Below are positions 43,796 to 54,137 of a stretch of DNA of 64,000 nt, in pieces. The notes beneath the pieces are model-generated. The model was not told the DNA's origin. It saw only the letters and a list, made by a program, of their open reading frames with translations, and made no database searches. Within the stretch, counting starts at the first letter, position 1, and every line of letters begins with the position of its first letter. Source of the stretch: Arsenophonus sp052174535 (lineage in GTDB: Bacteria > Pseudomonadota > Gammaproteobacteria > Enterobacterales > Enterobacteriaceae). Position numbers and translations under genes: made by a program. The stretch is from the NCBI GenBank assembly GCA_052174535.1, contig JBQMRQ010000039.1:1-64000 (forward strand). The letters run 5' to 3'.

Positions 43796-44314
43796 TAGAT
43801 TTTTTTATTTAATTTATTAAAAATAATTTTTTGATGTTTATCAAATCGCTCTTGTAGAGTATTGTTTTACTAAAGACTCCTCATAGATCTATTTTATATA
43901 TAGTGACTACAAATTTCTATATTACTAGATCATACTGAATATTGAATTCCATCTGTTCTTGGTCAACTTCTGAGTCTTTTTTATCAAAAATACGTATTGT
44001 TAGACGACTTACTTTAGTAATATCACTTTATCTAAATAGATAAGGTGATGTATAATTGATAAAATTGCTAATTTATTAGATGCTAGAAAATTTTAGCAAC
44101 ACCTAAACTATAATTAAAGAGTTACTTGAATATCTAAGAAAATATCAGAAAATTCAGGAGTATAACTATTCATTATAAGTATAAGCGCTTTTTAATTAGT
44201 GGATAACATCTTATACCAATTTGAGCAACGTGCCATTTTTAAATTCTCAATATATTAAATTTGTTATAACTGTTAATAACAGTTTCTTAAGTAAAATATA
44301 TTTTCCTTTTTAAG
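43796..44314 (-). pseudogene. glmS: glmS pseudogene, internal part
   Basis: The minus strand near 43920-44050 reads 'DITKVSRLTIRIFDKKDSEVDQEQMEFNIQYDLVI'. GlmS has '..GDIAE+.RR.V.IFDK.G.EV+RQ.+ES..QYDAGDKG.YRH'. Text upstream of it (44160-44300) fits the end of the glutaminase domain poorly. The 5' part lies at 45694-46150 beyond an IS256. The 3' sugar-isomerase domain is absent, replaced by the IS91-like copy C. GlmS makes glucosamine-6-phosphate and normally follows glmU. Confidence 0.8.
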
Positions 44315-45693
44315 GAATTATTCTCATTTTTAGTATATTGAATTTCAGAGATGCTTGGGATAACCTGCTGATTATTTTTGTAAATGATTTCAGTAAAATA
44401 AAATATAATATGCTAAAAAAGTCTACCCTACAGATATCTGTAAATTAGATATTACCTGTGTCTCTTCTATGAATTTATCTATAATGCTGCCGGATAGCTG
44501 TGATAGACATTGATCTTGAGATCGAGCTCAAATCCATGCTGCGGATAAGATACTCAACGCTGCCTTGTCGATTAGTGTTTATATAGTCATCTATAACAGT
44601 TATTTGTTAGATCTAACTCACAAAATGGGCATTGATATATCAAAATTAAAGTACCTAAAGTCAAGGAATTACAGTGGTAACAGAATATCTTTTAACAGCT
44701 TATTGCTACTGACTTATCTGAAACGTATAAAATATCGAAGAATTTATACCATAAGTTGTGTACCCACGAGTCAACTCCACCCGTGATTTTCACGAAGCTA
44801 TAAACGCATTTTACAATGAAAAGCATATGGGCTGCTTCAAGCACTACATCTGAAGACTGAATTAGAAAAGGCTTAAAGAGTGCAAGGCAATAGTAACTGC
44901 TTGGTTTTAATCTATATGCACTATCTTTATTTCTATCCAGACGACATATAGCCCCTGCCTGGTAAGGTAAAATGATCGGTTTTGCTTGTTGCTTATTATT
45001 AGCCTAACTGAGCATAGATATAAGAAAGGAATTCTCATCGAAGATGATTATCAAAAGTCAGAAGAGAACTTAGTCTAACCTTCCCAATTGCCTGCTAGCG
45101 CACGATTTAACTGTATTTTGGGCTTGTTAGAAAAGACTAGTCTTTTGATTTTTAGAATGCAACAAAAAGTTTCCTGGATGCGCAGTATTAATGCTTGGGT
45201 ATACAAAATAGCTTATATGTTGCCTTCACTCCTTAAAGGAACCAAATAGAAAGTCAAGTATGAGTTACAGTAGTCTAGCTAGAAGAAGAACTGCTATGTC
45301 ATAATAAAGCTCATGATATTTTGTTAATAAAATATTTCAGGATATCCTGCAGCAATAAAGAAAAACTGTAGAAAATATTAAGAATAACGGTTTTCATTCT
45401 ATGATTTTCCGTCAGTGCACTGGGCGTCAAATAAGAACAATCAATTCGATTGAATCAACTTTTGTGACATAAGACTATGAAGCTACGCACGAAGCACTGT
45501 TATATTCGAAAAAGAATCTCTTAAATAGCGTCTAAACTTACTTTTTTCCTGCTCCAGAAAAGCTAAGGCCGACTGAAGGGAGGTTGATTTCTTTAACTCC
45601 TGGTGGTAAACAGCACCTAATATAAAATATAGACCAGGTTTATGAAGCATTAGAGCGTAGCTTAACTATCATGCACTAGATTGGTAATAACTA
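44315..45693 (+). mobile_element. Dead IS256-family element, copy 5, inside glmS
   Basis: Full-length forward copy from GAATTATTCTCATTTTTAG to TTGGTAATAACTA. Best-readable copy. 'INSYLL...QNGH.YIKIKVPKVKE' lies near 44600-44670. 'NSLLLLTYLKRIKYR' lies near 44690-44735. 'IDIRKEFSSKMIIKSQKRT' lies near 45015-45070. 'GFHSMIFRQCTGRQIRTINSIESTFVT' near 45385-45470 is the conserved 'FYDFPA.HW.HIRTTNPIESTFATVR'. It splits the glmS pseudogene. All frames closed. Confidence 0.9.
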
Positions 45694-46150
45694 ACCTTTT
45701 AACTCGTTCGCACAGTTGTTGACTATTTTTAATAACTCCTTTCTGAACAATCGTAATATATTCAGATATATGAGAGATTTGTATTTTTTTGATTAGTAAT
45801 CAAAAGTAGTTAAACATATATACGTGCAACACCTGCACTAAGAATTAGAAGATATTTTCTACTTTATCAGGTAGAGTATAAACTACACCCATTTCACGTA
45901 AACGGGTCGTGTTGCGCTTTATTTGTCAATAACCATTAAACCAGAAAAGTTATAACCTCGATACCCCTCCCCAGTTGACTAAGCCATTCAAGAATTTTAA
46001 CTATATTAAATTGTGTTATATTACTAATAATTTAATATATCGTTTCATTCTAAAATAGAGAATTAAATTACTTTTATGTTGTTCCAACTTGATTAATATA
46101 TTCAATCTTACTGTTCCTAAAACCCTGTAGATATTAGATTTAATATTCAT
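45694..46150 (-). pseudogene. glmS: glmS pseudogene, 5' part
   Basis: Just downstream of glmU on the same strand, as in the enterobacterial glmUS operon. In changing frames the minus strand reads 'KILEWLSQL' with 'RGIEVITFLV' (family 'LL.GL.RLEYRGYDSAGL'). It then reads 'TTRLREMGVVYTLPDKVENIF' (family '..RLR..GKV..L...') and near 45700-45780 'SEYITIVQK.VIKNSQQLCERVK' (family 'HN GIIEN...LR..L'). The N-terminal catalytic Cys region is not readable. Broken by an IS256 at 45693. Confidence 0.8.
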
Positions 46151-46159
46151 CATAAATGA

Positions 46160-47554
46160 TTAATCGTCACTATTTATTTTACGACTACTTTTCTTTATTG
46201 GGCGTTGCCAGTTGAGAATATGTCGCTGTTTAATACGACTAATAACAAGCTCATTTTCTTTAACATCATCAGTTAGCGTAGTTCCAGCACCAATAGTTGC
46301 TCCATTAGCAATAGTAATAGGTGCTATTATTTGCGTATCTGAACCAATAAAAACATTATCACCAATGATTGTTTTAAATTTATTCGCTCCATTATAATTA
46401 CAAGTTATTGTTCCTGCGCCAATATTAACATCAGCACCAATTTCAGCATCACCTAAATAACTTAGATGCCCTGCTTTAGAACTTATACCCATTGCAACGT
46501 TCTTAACCTCAACAAAATTACCAATATGCACATTATCTGCCAGTCTAGTTCCTGGACGTAAATGAGAAAAAGGGCCAACTCTACAGGTAGTAAATAATTC
46601 TGATCCATCTATAATAGAATAAGAACTAATGATTGAATTATCATCTATCTTACAATTTTTTAATATACATCCAGAATGGATATGTACATTGTTACCCAGT
46701 ACAACATCTCCTTCAATGATAACATTAGTATCGATAATTACATCACGTCCGTGCTTTAATGTACCACGCAAATCAAAACGAACAGGATCAATAATCATAA
46801 CACCTGCTAGCAATAATCTTTTTGCCTGTTCTTGTTGATAAATACGTTCAAGTGCTGAAAGCTGTAAACGGTTATTCACCCCTTCTGTTTCACTCAATTC
46901 CCTAGGATGAACTACATCTATTTTACAGCCTTCTTCATGTGCCAGGGAAATGATGTCGGTGACGTAATATTCATTTTGTAAATTATTATTATTAAGCTTT
47001 TTTAACCATCGCTTTAAATCAGCGCCATTAGCAACTAATATACCAGTATTAATTTCGTTAATTTTAGCTTGATTTTCTGTTGCATCTTTTTGCTCAACAA
47101 TGGCAATTATTTCACCTTCTTTACGAATAATACGTCCATAACCTGTGGGATCATTAACGATTGCTGTCAATAACCCTATTCCACCCTTTGGCTTAGCTTC
47201 TATTAATCGTTGAAGCGTTTCTTTTGTGATTAGTGGAGAATCACCATAAAGCATCAGAATATCTTCATTATCAGCAAAATAAGGTGCCGCTTGCTGCATT
47301 GCATGCCCTGTTCCTAACTGTTCTATCTGTAAGATCCAATTAATAAGTTGATTATTTAAAGCTAATTTAATTAAATCACCGCCATGACCATATACTAAAT
47401 GAATATTAGTTACCCCAAGTGATAATGACGTGTCTATAACATGCTGGATCATTGGTTTCCCTGCCAGTAGATGTAAAACTTTTGGTAAATCAGAGTACAT
47501 GCGAGTACCTTTACCAGCTGTGAGGATCACAACACTTTTTGTGTTCATAGACAT
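46160..47554 (-). CDS. glmU: Bifunctional UDP-GlcNAc pyrophosphorylase / GlcN-1-P acetyltransferase
   Basis: About 464 aa (E. coli 456). Makes UDP-N-acetylglucosamine for peptidoglycan and LPS. The N-terminal uridyltransferase domain has LTAGKGTRMYSDLPKVLH, EQLGTGHAMQQAAP and LMLYGDSPLI. The C-terminal left-handed beta-helix has many hexapeptides, then GPFSHLRPGTRL, GNFVEVKN, SKAGHLSYLGDAEIG and NIGAGTITCNYNGANKFKTIIG, which holds the acetyl-CoA site and catalytic His. I chose Met at 47554 (MSMNTKSVVIL) because it has AGG six bases upstream and matches the family N-terminal length; an earlier ATG at 47572 adds six residues. It lies downstream of atpC in the usual order. Its partner glmS is destroyed here, so GlcN-6-P must come from another gene or the host. 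Confidence 0.96.
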   Translation of the reverse strand: MSMNTKSVVILTAGKGTRMYSDLPKVLHLLAGKPMIQHVIDTSLSLGVTNIHLVYGHGGDLIKLALNNQLINWILQIEQLGTGHAMQQAAPYFADNEDILMLYGDSPLITKETLQRLIEAKPKGGIGLLTAIVNDPTGYGRIIRKEGEIIAIVEQKDATENQAKINEINTGILVANGADLKRWLKKLNNNNLQNEYYVTDIISLAHEEGCKIDVVHPRELSETEGVNNRLQLSALERIYQQEQAKRLLLAGVMIIDPVRFDLRGTLKHGRDVIIDTNVIIEGDVVLGNNVHIHSGCILKNCKIDDNSIISSYSIIDGSELFTTCRVGPFSHLRPGTRLADNVHIGNFVEVKNVAMGISSKAGHLSYLGDAEIGADVNIGAGTITCNYNGANKFKTIIGDNVFIGSDTQIIAPITIANGATIGAGTTLTDDVKENELVISRIKQRHILNWQRPIKKSSRKINSDD

Positions 47555-47731
47555 AAAACCTAATAACTCCATTAGTTAGTTAAAAGTAAAATTATTTGTT
47601 GAAAATTACTAGATACTTTTCAAGTAAAATCTTACTATACCTATATCTAAAAAAGAAAAATAAATAAGTTATCTTACTTCCTGTATTTTTATAAAATGTC
47701 TGTAAAGTTTTAATGATTTATTAGGATAATA

Positions 47732-48148
47732 TTATTTTTTCATAAGCTCTATAACACGCAATTTAGCAATTGCTTTTGCTAATTCCGCTGATGCTTGAAC
47801 ATAATCGACATCACCATATGCTTTACGAATATGCGTTTCTGCTTTACGCTTGGATTCTAATGCTTTTGCTTCATCTAAATCCTTACCACGAATTGCTGTA
47901 TCAGCTAGTACGATAACACTATTTGGTTGAACTTCGAGAATCCCACCAGAAAGATAGATCAACTCTTCTTCATTAAACTGTTTAAAAATACATATCATAC
48001 CAGGCTTAATGGTAGTTAGAAGCGGTGTATGTTTAGGATAAATTCCAAGTTCTCCTTCGCTACCTGTTACCTGGATTTTATGGACAAGGCCATCAAACAT
48101 TTGTTTTTCAGCACTTACCACAACTAGATGGTAAGTCATTCCAACCAT
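47732..48148 (-). CDS. atpC: ATP synthase F1 epsilon subunit (only intact copy)
   Basis: 138 aa (E. coli 139). Epsilon couples and inhibits rotation between gamma and the c-ring. The N-terminal beta-sandwich reads MTYHLVVVSAEKQMFDG...VTGSEGELGIYPKHTPLLT and IYLSGGILEVQPNSVIVLADTAIR. The C-terminal helical hairpin reads DLDEAKALESKRKAE...ASAELAKAIAKLRVIELMKK. The annotated Met gives MVGMTYHL; the fourth residue Met would match E. coli MAMTYHL equally well. It follows the dead copy-2 atpD and precedes glmU. Copy 1 retains only a 5' stub of atpC. Confidence 0.96.
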   Translation of the reverse strand: MVGMTYHLVVVSAEKQMFDGLVHKIQVTGSEGELGIYPKHTPLLTTIKPGMICIFKQFNEEELIYLSGGILEVQPNSVIVLADTAIRGKDLDEAKALESKRKAETHIRKAYGDVDYVQASAELAKAIAKLRVIELMKK

Positions 48149-48150
48149 AT

Positions 48151-49228
48151 TAACCTCTCATCAATAATATTATAAATTTTTGCATTATATCGTTTCTTCG
48201 ATAGTGTGCTACCTACCGTATAAAACGCTCACTTTGGCAGATGAGCATAATCGGAATTTTAAATTTCTTTAAAGGCATAGATAGCTTTTTTAAAGAATAA
48301 ATTTCTCAAATAAACAGGTAAAAATTTTAGCTATAAAGAATGGCTGAGATAAGGAAGCCCTGTATTTTAGAAGCCCATGTAACAACCAATTTGTCTTCTT
48401 TAGACAACTCATCTATTCCCAAAAATAGAAATGATATATTCAATTCTTTATAACGATGAAAATAGATTGAGCATCATGTGCTACCTTATAGTTCTCTTCT
48501 CATATAACTAATAGATAAAGATGATAACTTATTGAATCCAATGGATCAACGGTAGAATAAATACCTAATGACGCAATTTAAGGACTAAGAAGGATCGTTT
48601 TTATCCAAGTAAGCAAAAGCAGTTACTACAGAATGGCCTGTTAAATCATCAGCAGGAACTATATTGTTTCCACTTATCTGACCATAAACCAGAAAAATTT
48701 TATTCAATATATTAGAATCTGTTATTTTGTGATAAAAGTCATTACCTTTACAAGTCTGTTCGCCATATACCAGAAAAGACCGAATAACTGGAATGTTCAA
48801 TTGCAATATTACAAATAATATTCATAACTTTGATACCAGTTTCTAGCAATTACGTTGAATTAGATAAATCTTTATAACTAGAAACAGCACGATAAATAGC
48901 TAACGTTCTTCTTCACCGATCTCACCTTTTATATCGATAGGACCCACCTAATATATTCATGATGCGACACAATATTTCTTTACCGACTGGTGCTTTGATT
49001 GAGTAAACTAAATTAACAGTGTCTAACCACACTTTAAACTATTATAAGTTTTCATCGCAATATAATGAAGAATATTTCCACTTAATTTTTGCTAAATTTC
49101 TAATATTGATTTTTATTTATAATTTATTATATCAAGCGTGCTGTGTACTTTGGCTTCACCTCACACCTTAAGAAAATTGGACATCCACTTACGATGTCGA
49201 TTACCTGAATAATCTTTCAGTAGCTATA
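48151..49228 (-). pseudogene. atpD: atpD pseudogene with P-loop deleted (copy 2)
   Basis: Collinear with intact atpD but 1.08 kb instead of 1.41 kb. Two large deletions are visible. At about 48825 ATATTACAAATAATATTCAT jumps over the stretch that encodes GGAGVGKT and its flanks. At about 48665 sequence encoding '..NDFYHKITDSNIL.K.FLVYGQ' is joined directly to 'VPADDLT', removing the Walker B and adenine regions. Other stops and indels abound. The 73-codon frame at 48585-48806 is this fusion, not a gene. Confidence 0.95.
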
Positions 49229-49261
49229 TTGAATTATCTACGTAATTAGTAAACTTATCTA

Positions 49262-50125
49262 TTAAAATCCGAAAGTTCCTGAAACTATTTCGGTAACTTC
49301 CTGAGTAATACTGGCTTGACGAGCCTTATTATAAGCTAATTGCAACTCCTTGATTAGGTTACCACCATTATCAGTAGCTGATTTCATTGCTATGATTCGA
49401 GCAGCCTGTTCACTAGCTAAGTTTTCAACGACGTTTTGATAAACTTGTGATTCTATATAACGACGCAATAGGGTATCCAGTAGTATTTTTGGATCAGGTT
49501 CATATAGATAATCCCAAGATTTATTTTTCAATGTTTCATCATCAATCACAGGTAGTGGTACTAATTGAATAGTCATTGGTACTTGAATTATAGTATTAAT
49601 AAATTTATTAGTTACCACAAGTAATTTATCTAGACGGCCTTTATCATATGCTTCTAGCATAATTTTCACGGGTCCAATAAGATCAGATAAAGAAGGATTA
49701 TCTTCCATCCCGGTTACTTGAGAAACAATATTGCCACCAACCGAATTAAAAAATGAAACTGATTTAGAACCAATTAATGCTAGATCAATCTGAACTCCTT
49801 TATCAGTCCATGACTTCATTTCTATCAGTAATTTTTTAAATAAATTAATATTTAAGCTACCACATAAACCACGGTCAGTTGAAATAATTAAATAACCAAT
49901 ACGTTTAATATCACGTTCTTTAAGATATGGATGTTTATATTCCAGATTACCTAATGCTAAATGACCAATTACACTACGCATAGTTTCTGAATAAGGACGA
50001 CTAGCTTCCATACGCTCTTGTGTTTTTCGCATTTTGGATGTGGCAACCATCTCCATTGCTTTAGTAATCTTTTTTATATTTTGTACACTACCGATCTTGG
50101 AACGTATTTCTTTTACACCAACCAT
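49262..50125 (-). CDS. atpG: ATP synthase F1 gamma subunit (only intact copy)
   Basis: 287 aa, the E. coli length. Gamma is the rotor shaft inside the alpha-beta ring. The N-terminal helix reads VGVKEIRSKIGSVQNIKKITKAMEMVATSKMRK; the Rossmann-like middle has YLIISTDRGLCGSLN. The C-terminal helix reads SEQAARIIAMKSATDNGGNLIKELQLAYNKARQASITQEVTEIVSG. All are conserved. Start ATG with AAGGA upstream. It normally lies directly after atpA, but here a 1.0-kb foreign element (50148-51152) separates them. The downstream atpD is dead in this copy. The copy-1 homologue is dead. Confidence 0.97.
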   Translation of the reverse strand: MVGVKEIRSKIGSVQNIKKITKAMEMVATSKMRKTQERMEASRPYSETMRSVIGHLALGNLEYKHPYLKERDIKRIGYLIISTDRGLCGSLNINLFKKLLIEMKSWTDKGVQIDLALIGSKSVSFFNSVGGNIVSQVTGMEDNPSLSDLIGPVKIMLEAYDKGRLDKLLVVTNKFINTIIQVPMTIQLVPLPVIDDETLKNKSWDYLYEPDPKILLDTLLRRYIESQVYQNVVENLASEQAARIIAMKSATDNGGNLIKELQLAYNKARQASITQEVTEIVSGTFGF

Positions 50126-50147
50126 ATTTCATTTCGTCCTTATTTGT

Positions 50148-51152
50148 TATATATAGGAAGATAGTATAACTTTTGAATAATTCAGATTTAACTTTGAACC
50201 AATTTTTTATAAACTTCAATAAAAGTTTATTATATAAAAATGATTTAAGTAATTCCTGATTGAATAGCAATCATAATTGATGCAGAGTAATCTCACGCTC
50301 TTGAGTAGAATTAAAATGATAGGTTTGTAATTCATAACTTTTATACGGATGTTAAATCTTTTAACTTATACTATTAGTTTTAGTATGTATATGTGAGCTA
50401 AAATCGGTGCTCTATACTAAGCTTTCCACACAAATAGGTGAATTCCTATTTTTTAATGACTGAGCGTTTTTCAGAGCAAAACGGGTATTTAAGTTATTTG
50501 TTATTTTTATAAGAATTCGATGGATAGTTATTGGCATCCTTGGTTAAAATTACGTGATAAGAATCAAGCATTATCTACGATCTTGTCCTTGTAAGGACAG
50601 ATAAAAATCCATTAAATTTGGCACTAGTTCTATCTATGAAAAGATAGAATCATAAAGCTTTATTTGCAATTTACAGAAAATATTTAAGACTACGTACAGA
50701 TAATATCATGCTCGTATCTTTTAAATACTTTATGCTTCGAGTTCTTTTTATCTTATCATACAAATCTCCTATTTCAGACAAGATCTAGATACCAACGGGA
50801 TTCAGAAATTCGTGTACAAGACTATCAGCGGATCAGTGAAAAAATGTTTTTTCAGGAAAATCACTAAAAATTCCTGAGAAGGCGAGGACAGAATCGTTTA
50901 TAAACTATGTAGGAATATAGTTTTGATGATCAACATAAAATCTCTTTTATTTTTTAGAAAAGATAAGTTCGGATTTGTCATGATGCTTATCAAAAGCAAA
51001 CGCAGATTATTTAGTATCCTGAATAGGAACTACGATTTTAGTATTATAATTACCTGACAATGAAGGCCAATTATCATAATATATTGCCTCAACTATACTT
51101 TTAATAATTTCTTATCATGAAGAGATATAAGAGAAGATGATCCCCCTATATA
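50148..51152. mobile_element. Unclassified repeat R4, copy 2, inserted between atpA and atpG
   Basis: A 1.0-kb insertion in an operon gap that is about 40 bases in copy 1 (37757-37800). The ends look like short imperfect inverted repeats: TATATAGGAAGAT at 50149 and, reversed, TATATAGGGGGATCAT at 51152. It is similar to 9640-10610. Length and ends fit a small IS. Reverse-strand text 'LIT.F.PRMPITIHRILIK' and 'LDSYHVILTKDANNYPSNSY' is not enough to name the family; an IS5-like transposase is one guess. No open frame. Confidence 0.6.
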
Positions 51153-51206
51153 CTGATTCAGTAAACACTGATAAATCAAACAGCTTAAATTAAAGGTCAA
51201 ATAGAA

Positions 51207-52748
51207 TTACCAGGATTGAGTTTCTTTAAAAGAATCGAGCAAGGTATTGAACTTAGTTTTAATTTCATCATTATATTTACCTGTCTGATCAATTTCTTTC
51301 AGTAAGAAAGAATGCTCACGAGTAACATAATCTAGCAATGATATCTCAAAATCCCCAATTTTTGATAGCTCAACATCTTCCAGATAACCACGTTCAGCAG
51401 CAAATAAAGATAATGCCTGCTGTCCAACTGACATTGGTGTATACTGTTTTTGTTTCAATAATTCAGTAATTTTTTGCCCATAGTTAAGCTGCTTACGTGT
51501 TAAAGTATCTAAATCAGAAGAAAATTGTGAAAATGCAGCTAATTCACGATACTGTGCTAATGCGGTACGAATACCACCAGATAATTTTTTTATAATCTTA
51601 GTTTGAGCTGCACCACCTACACGTGATACTGATATTCCTGGATTAACTGCTGGGCGAATACCCTCATTAAATAAGTTAGACTCCAAGAAAATTTGTCCAT
51701 CTGTGATTGAAATAACATTAGTAGGTACGAATGCAGAAATATCACCAGCTTGAGTTTCAATAATCGGTAATGCTGTTAATGAACCTGTTTTATTTTTAAT
51801 TTCACCATTAGTAAATGTTTCAACATATTTAGAATTAACACGCGCAGCACGCTCAAGTAAACGAGAATGAAGATAAAAAATATCACCAGGATAGGCTTCA
51901 CGTCCTGGAGGACGTCGTAACAATAGTGAAATTTGTCGATAAGCAACCGCTTGCTTTGAGAGATCATCATAAATAATTAGCGCATCCTCGCCTCGATTTC
52001 TAAAATATTCACCCATTGCACAGCCAGCATAAGGCGCAAGGTATTGTAATGCTGCAGATTCAGATGCAGTAGCAGCGACAACTATTGTATTATTGAGTGC
52101 ACCGAGTTCTTCTAATTTTCGTACCACATTAGCAATAGCTGAGGTCTTTTGCCCAATTGCTACATAAATGCATTTTATTTCGGAATCACGCTGATTAATG
52201 ATAGCATCAACAGCTAATGCGGTTTTACCAGTTTGGCGATCACCGATGATTAATTCACGTTGACCACGCCCGATAGGTATCATAGAATCAATCGATTTAT
52301 ATCCTGTTTGTAGAGGTTGATTAATCGATTGACGATCAATAACTCCAGGCGCCATAACTTCAACAGCACAAAAATTCTCATGCTTAACAGTCCCTTTACC
52401 ATCAATAGGTTCACCCAAAGTATTAACAACTCGACCAAGTAATCCTCTTCCTACAGGTACTTCAAGAATACGACCTGTACACTTTACTTTCATACCTTCA
52501 GCTAAGTCTACATATGGTCCCATGACTACAGCACCAACTGAGTCACGCTCTAAATTGAGAGCGATAGCATAACGATTATCAGGTAGTGCAATCATCTCAC
52601 CTTGCATAACTTCAGATAAACCGTAAATACGAATGATTCCATCATTAACAGAAACAATTGTACCTTCATTGTAAGCTTTACTTACTATATCAAACTGAAC
52701 AATGCGTTGCTTGATTAGTTCACTAATTTCGGTAGAATTCAGTTGCAT
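51207..52748 (-). CDS. atpA: ATP synthase F1 alpha subunit (only intact copy)
   Basis: 513 aa, the E. coli length. Non-catalytic nucleotide-binding subunit alternating with beta. The P-loop GDRQTGKT is at 169-176; LIIYDDLSKQAVAYRQISLLLRRPPGREAYPGDIFYLHSRLLERAA contains Walker B and the conserved RRPPGREAYPGD. The arginine finger region near SVSRVGGAAQ is kept. The N terminus MQLNSTEISELIKQRI binds delta. The start has a strong GGGAGG site. The ancestral neighbour upstream, atpH, is dead in this copy, so alpha must join delta made from copy 1. The copy-1 homologue (37800-39319) is dead. Confidence 0.97.
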   Translation of the reverse strand: MQLNSTEISELIKQRIVQFDIVSKAYNEGTIVSVNDGIIRIYGLSEVMQGEMIALPDNRYAIALNLERDSVGAVVMGPYVDLAEGMKVKCTGRILEVPVGRGLLGRVVNTLGEPIDGKGTVKHENFCAVEVMAPGVIDRQSINQPLQTGYKSIDSMIPIGRGQRELIIGDRQTGKTALAVDAIINQRDSEIKCIYVAIGQKTSAIANVVRKLEELGALNNTIVVAATASESAALQYLAPYAGCAMGEYFRNRGEDALIIYDDLSKQAVAYRQISLLLRRPPGREAYPGDIFYLHSRLLERAARVNSKYVETFTNGEIKNKTGSLTALPIIETQAGDISAFVPTNVISITDGQIFLESNLFNEGIRPAVNPGISVSRVGGAAQTKIIKKLSGGIRTALAQYRELAAFSQFSSDLDTLTRKQLNYGQKITELLKQKQYTPMSVGQQALSLFAAERGYLEDVELSKIGDFEISLLDYVTREHSFLLKEIDQTGKYNDEIKTKFNTLLDSFKETQSW

Positions 52749-52774
52749 ATGTGCAACCCTCCCTTTTATCTGTA

Positions 52775-53325
52775 AGCCTATAAAATATTAGTTAAACGCT
52801 CTCAATATCCCTAAAATGCATGGATACCATTAATAACTAGGTCTTGTCAGAATGATGATGAATCCTTCGATAACAGAGTTATCAATTTTGTAATTTAGCT
52901 TAATTTTACCTGATAGATGTTTTATACCTACAGAAATTTTAAATTGCCGTTTTTATTTATCTCAGTAGTATAAGTGACGTTAATATCAATGGTTAACTCT
53001 AGAAAAGTATGTAATTAAATTAATTACTTAAATCTACTGGTAGCCGTAACTAGATTCCTGTTTTCATCTCTAATACGAATTAGATTTCGAACATGTTCAT
53101 AGATTTTCGCTATCACAATAGTGATAAATATCTTTATTAATGTTTCTGAGTGCTATTGAACTAAAAACAGATCAGCTATTTGTTGATTAAGGGGGTTTAC
53201 TTAATCAATAAAATTGAGTATATCTTCCATTTATCAACAACATAATTTTACAATAAGAATTTTACAATAAGATAAAAAACTGTTTTAGAATAAGGGATTA
53301 GGTAACTCTAATAATTTCAGAGATA
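52775..53325 (-). pseudogene. atpH: atpH pseudogene (copy 2)
   Basis: Collinear with intact atpH at 39340-39873: ATGGATACCATTAATAACTA matches GCTACCATCGATAACCAGG, GTTATCAATTTTGTAATTTA matches CTTATCAATTTTACAATTCA, and AATACGAATTAGATTTCGAA matches AATACGAATTAGATTTCTAA. Frameshifts and stops in all frames. Confidence 0.92.
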
Positions 53326-53334
53326 CTACTTTTC

Positions 53335-53790
53335 TCCTTTACAGTTTGCTCAATAATTTATCAACGATATCGCTATTAGCATCTACATCAACAGAACGTT
53401 TGATTATTTCTGAACTTGAAATTACTAATATAACAACTTATTTACGCAACTTTCATATGCATATACTTACGCTCAGTATCAATTTTAATTTTTACCTGAG
53501 CAATGATCTTGTTACATTCAGTTTCAGTTTATACTTTAGCTTATTTGATTGTTTTAGCTCGTTGTTTGTTAGTTTCTTTAATAAAGATTTATACTTTTAT
53601 TTTTCTCAGTTATTCAGTCTGATCAAGCTTTTATCCAGTTTAAGTTTTTAGCTCAATCTACAGAAGATAAAACCTGTCAGCATTTTTTATATTTTAATCG
53701 CCATTATAAAATTGGTTAGCATATATAACTTCATATAAAATAAACAGGACAAATAACAATTAATGAATTAAAATTATTGCATTAAGATTT
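53335..53790 (-). pseudogene. atpF: atpF pseudogene (copy 2)
   Basis: Collinear with intact atpF at 39890-40360. CAATAATTTATCAACGATAT matches CTAATTTATCGATGATCTCG. TACGCTCAGTATCAATTTTA matches TACGCTCAGCATCAATTTCA. TTAAAATTATTGCATTAAGA covers the start region. The 101-codon plus-strand frame at 53346-53651 is antisense and not a gene. Several indels break the coding frame. Confidence 0.92.
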
Positions 53791-53846
53791 ATCACACATT
53801 TTTTTAAAAAGTAAAGTTAATCTTTTTTCCCATTTAACTTAGATTA

Positions 53847-54086
<240 letters not shown>

Positions 54087-54137
54087 AATAGTCTCCAGTT
54101 TGTTTTAGTTAAATAAACATTTATTAAGAAATTGAAA

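Noticed and set aside
48585..48806. 73-codon frame with recognisable AtpD pieces
   Set aside because: Accidental fusion of two pieces of the atpD pseudogene across a deletion; lacks the P-loop and both ends.
53346..53651. 101-codon plus-strand frame
   Set aside because: Antisense to the atpF pseudogene of copy 2; composition and position explained by that gene.
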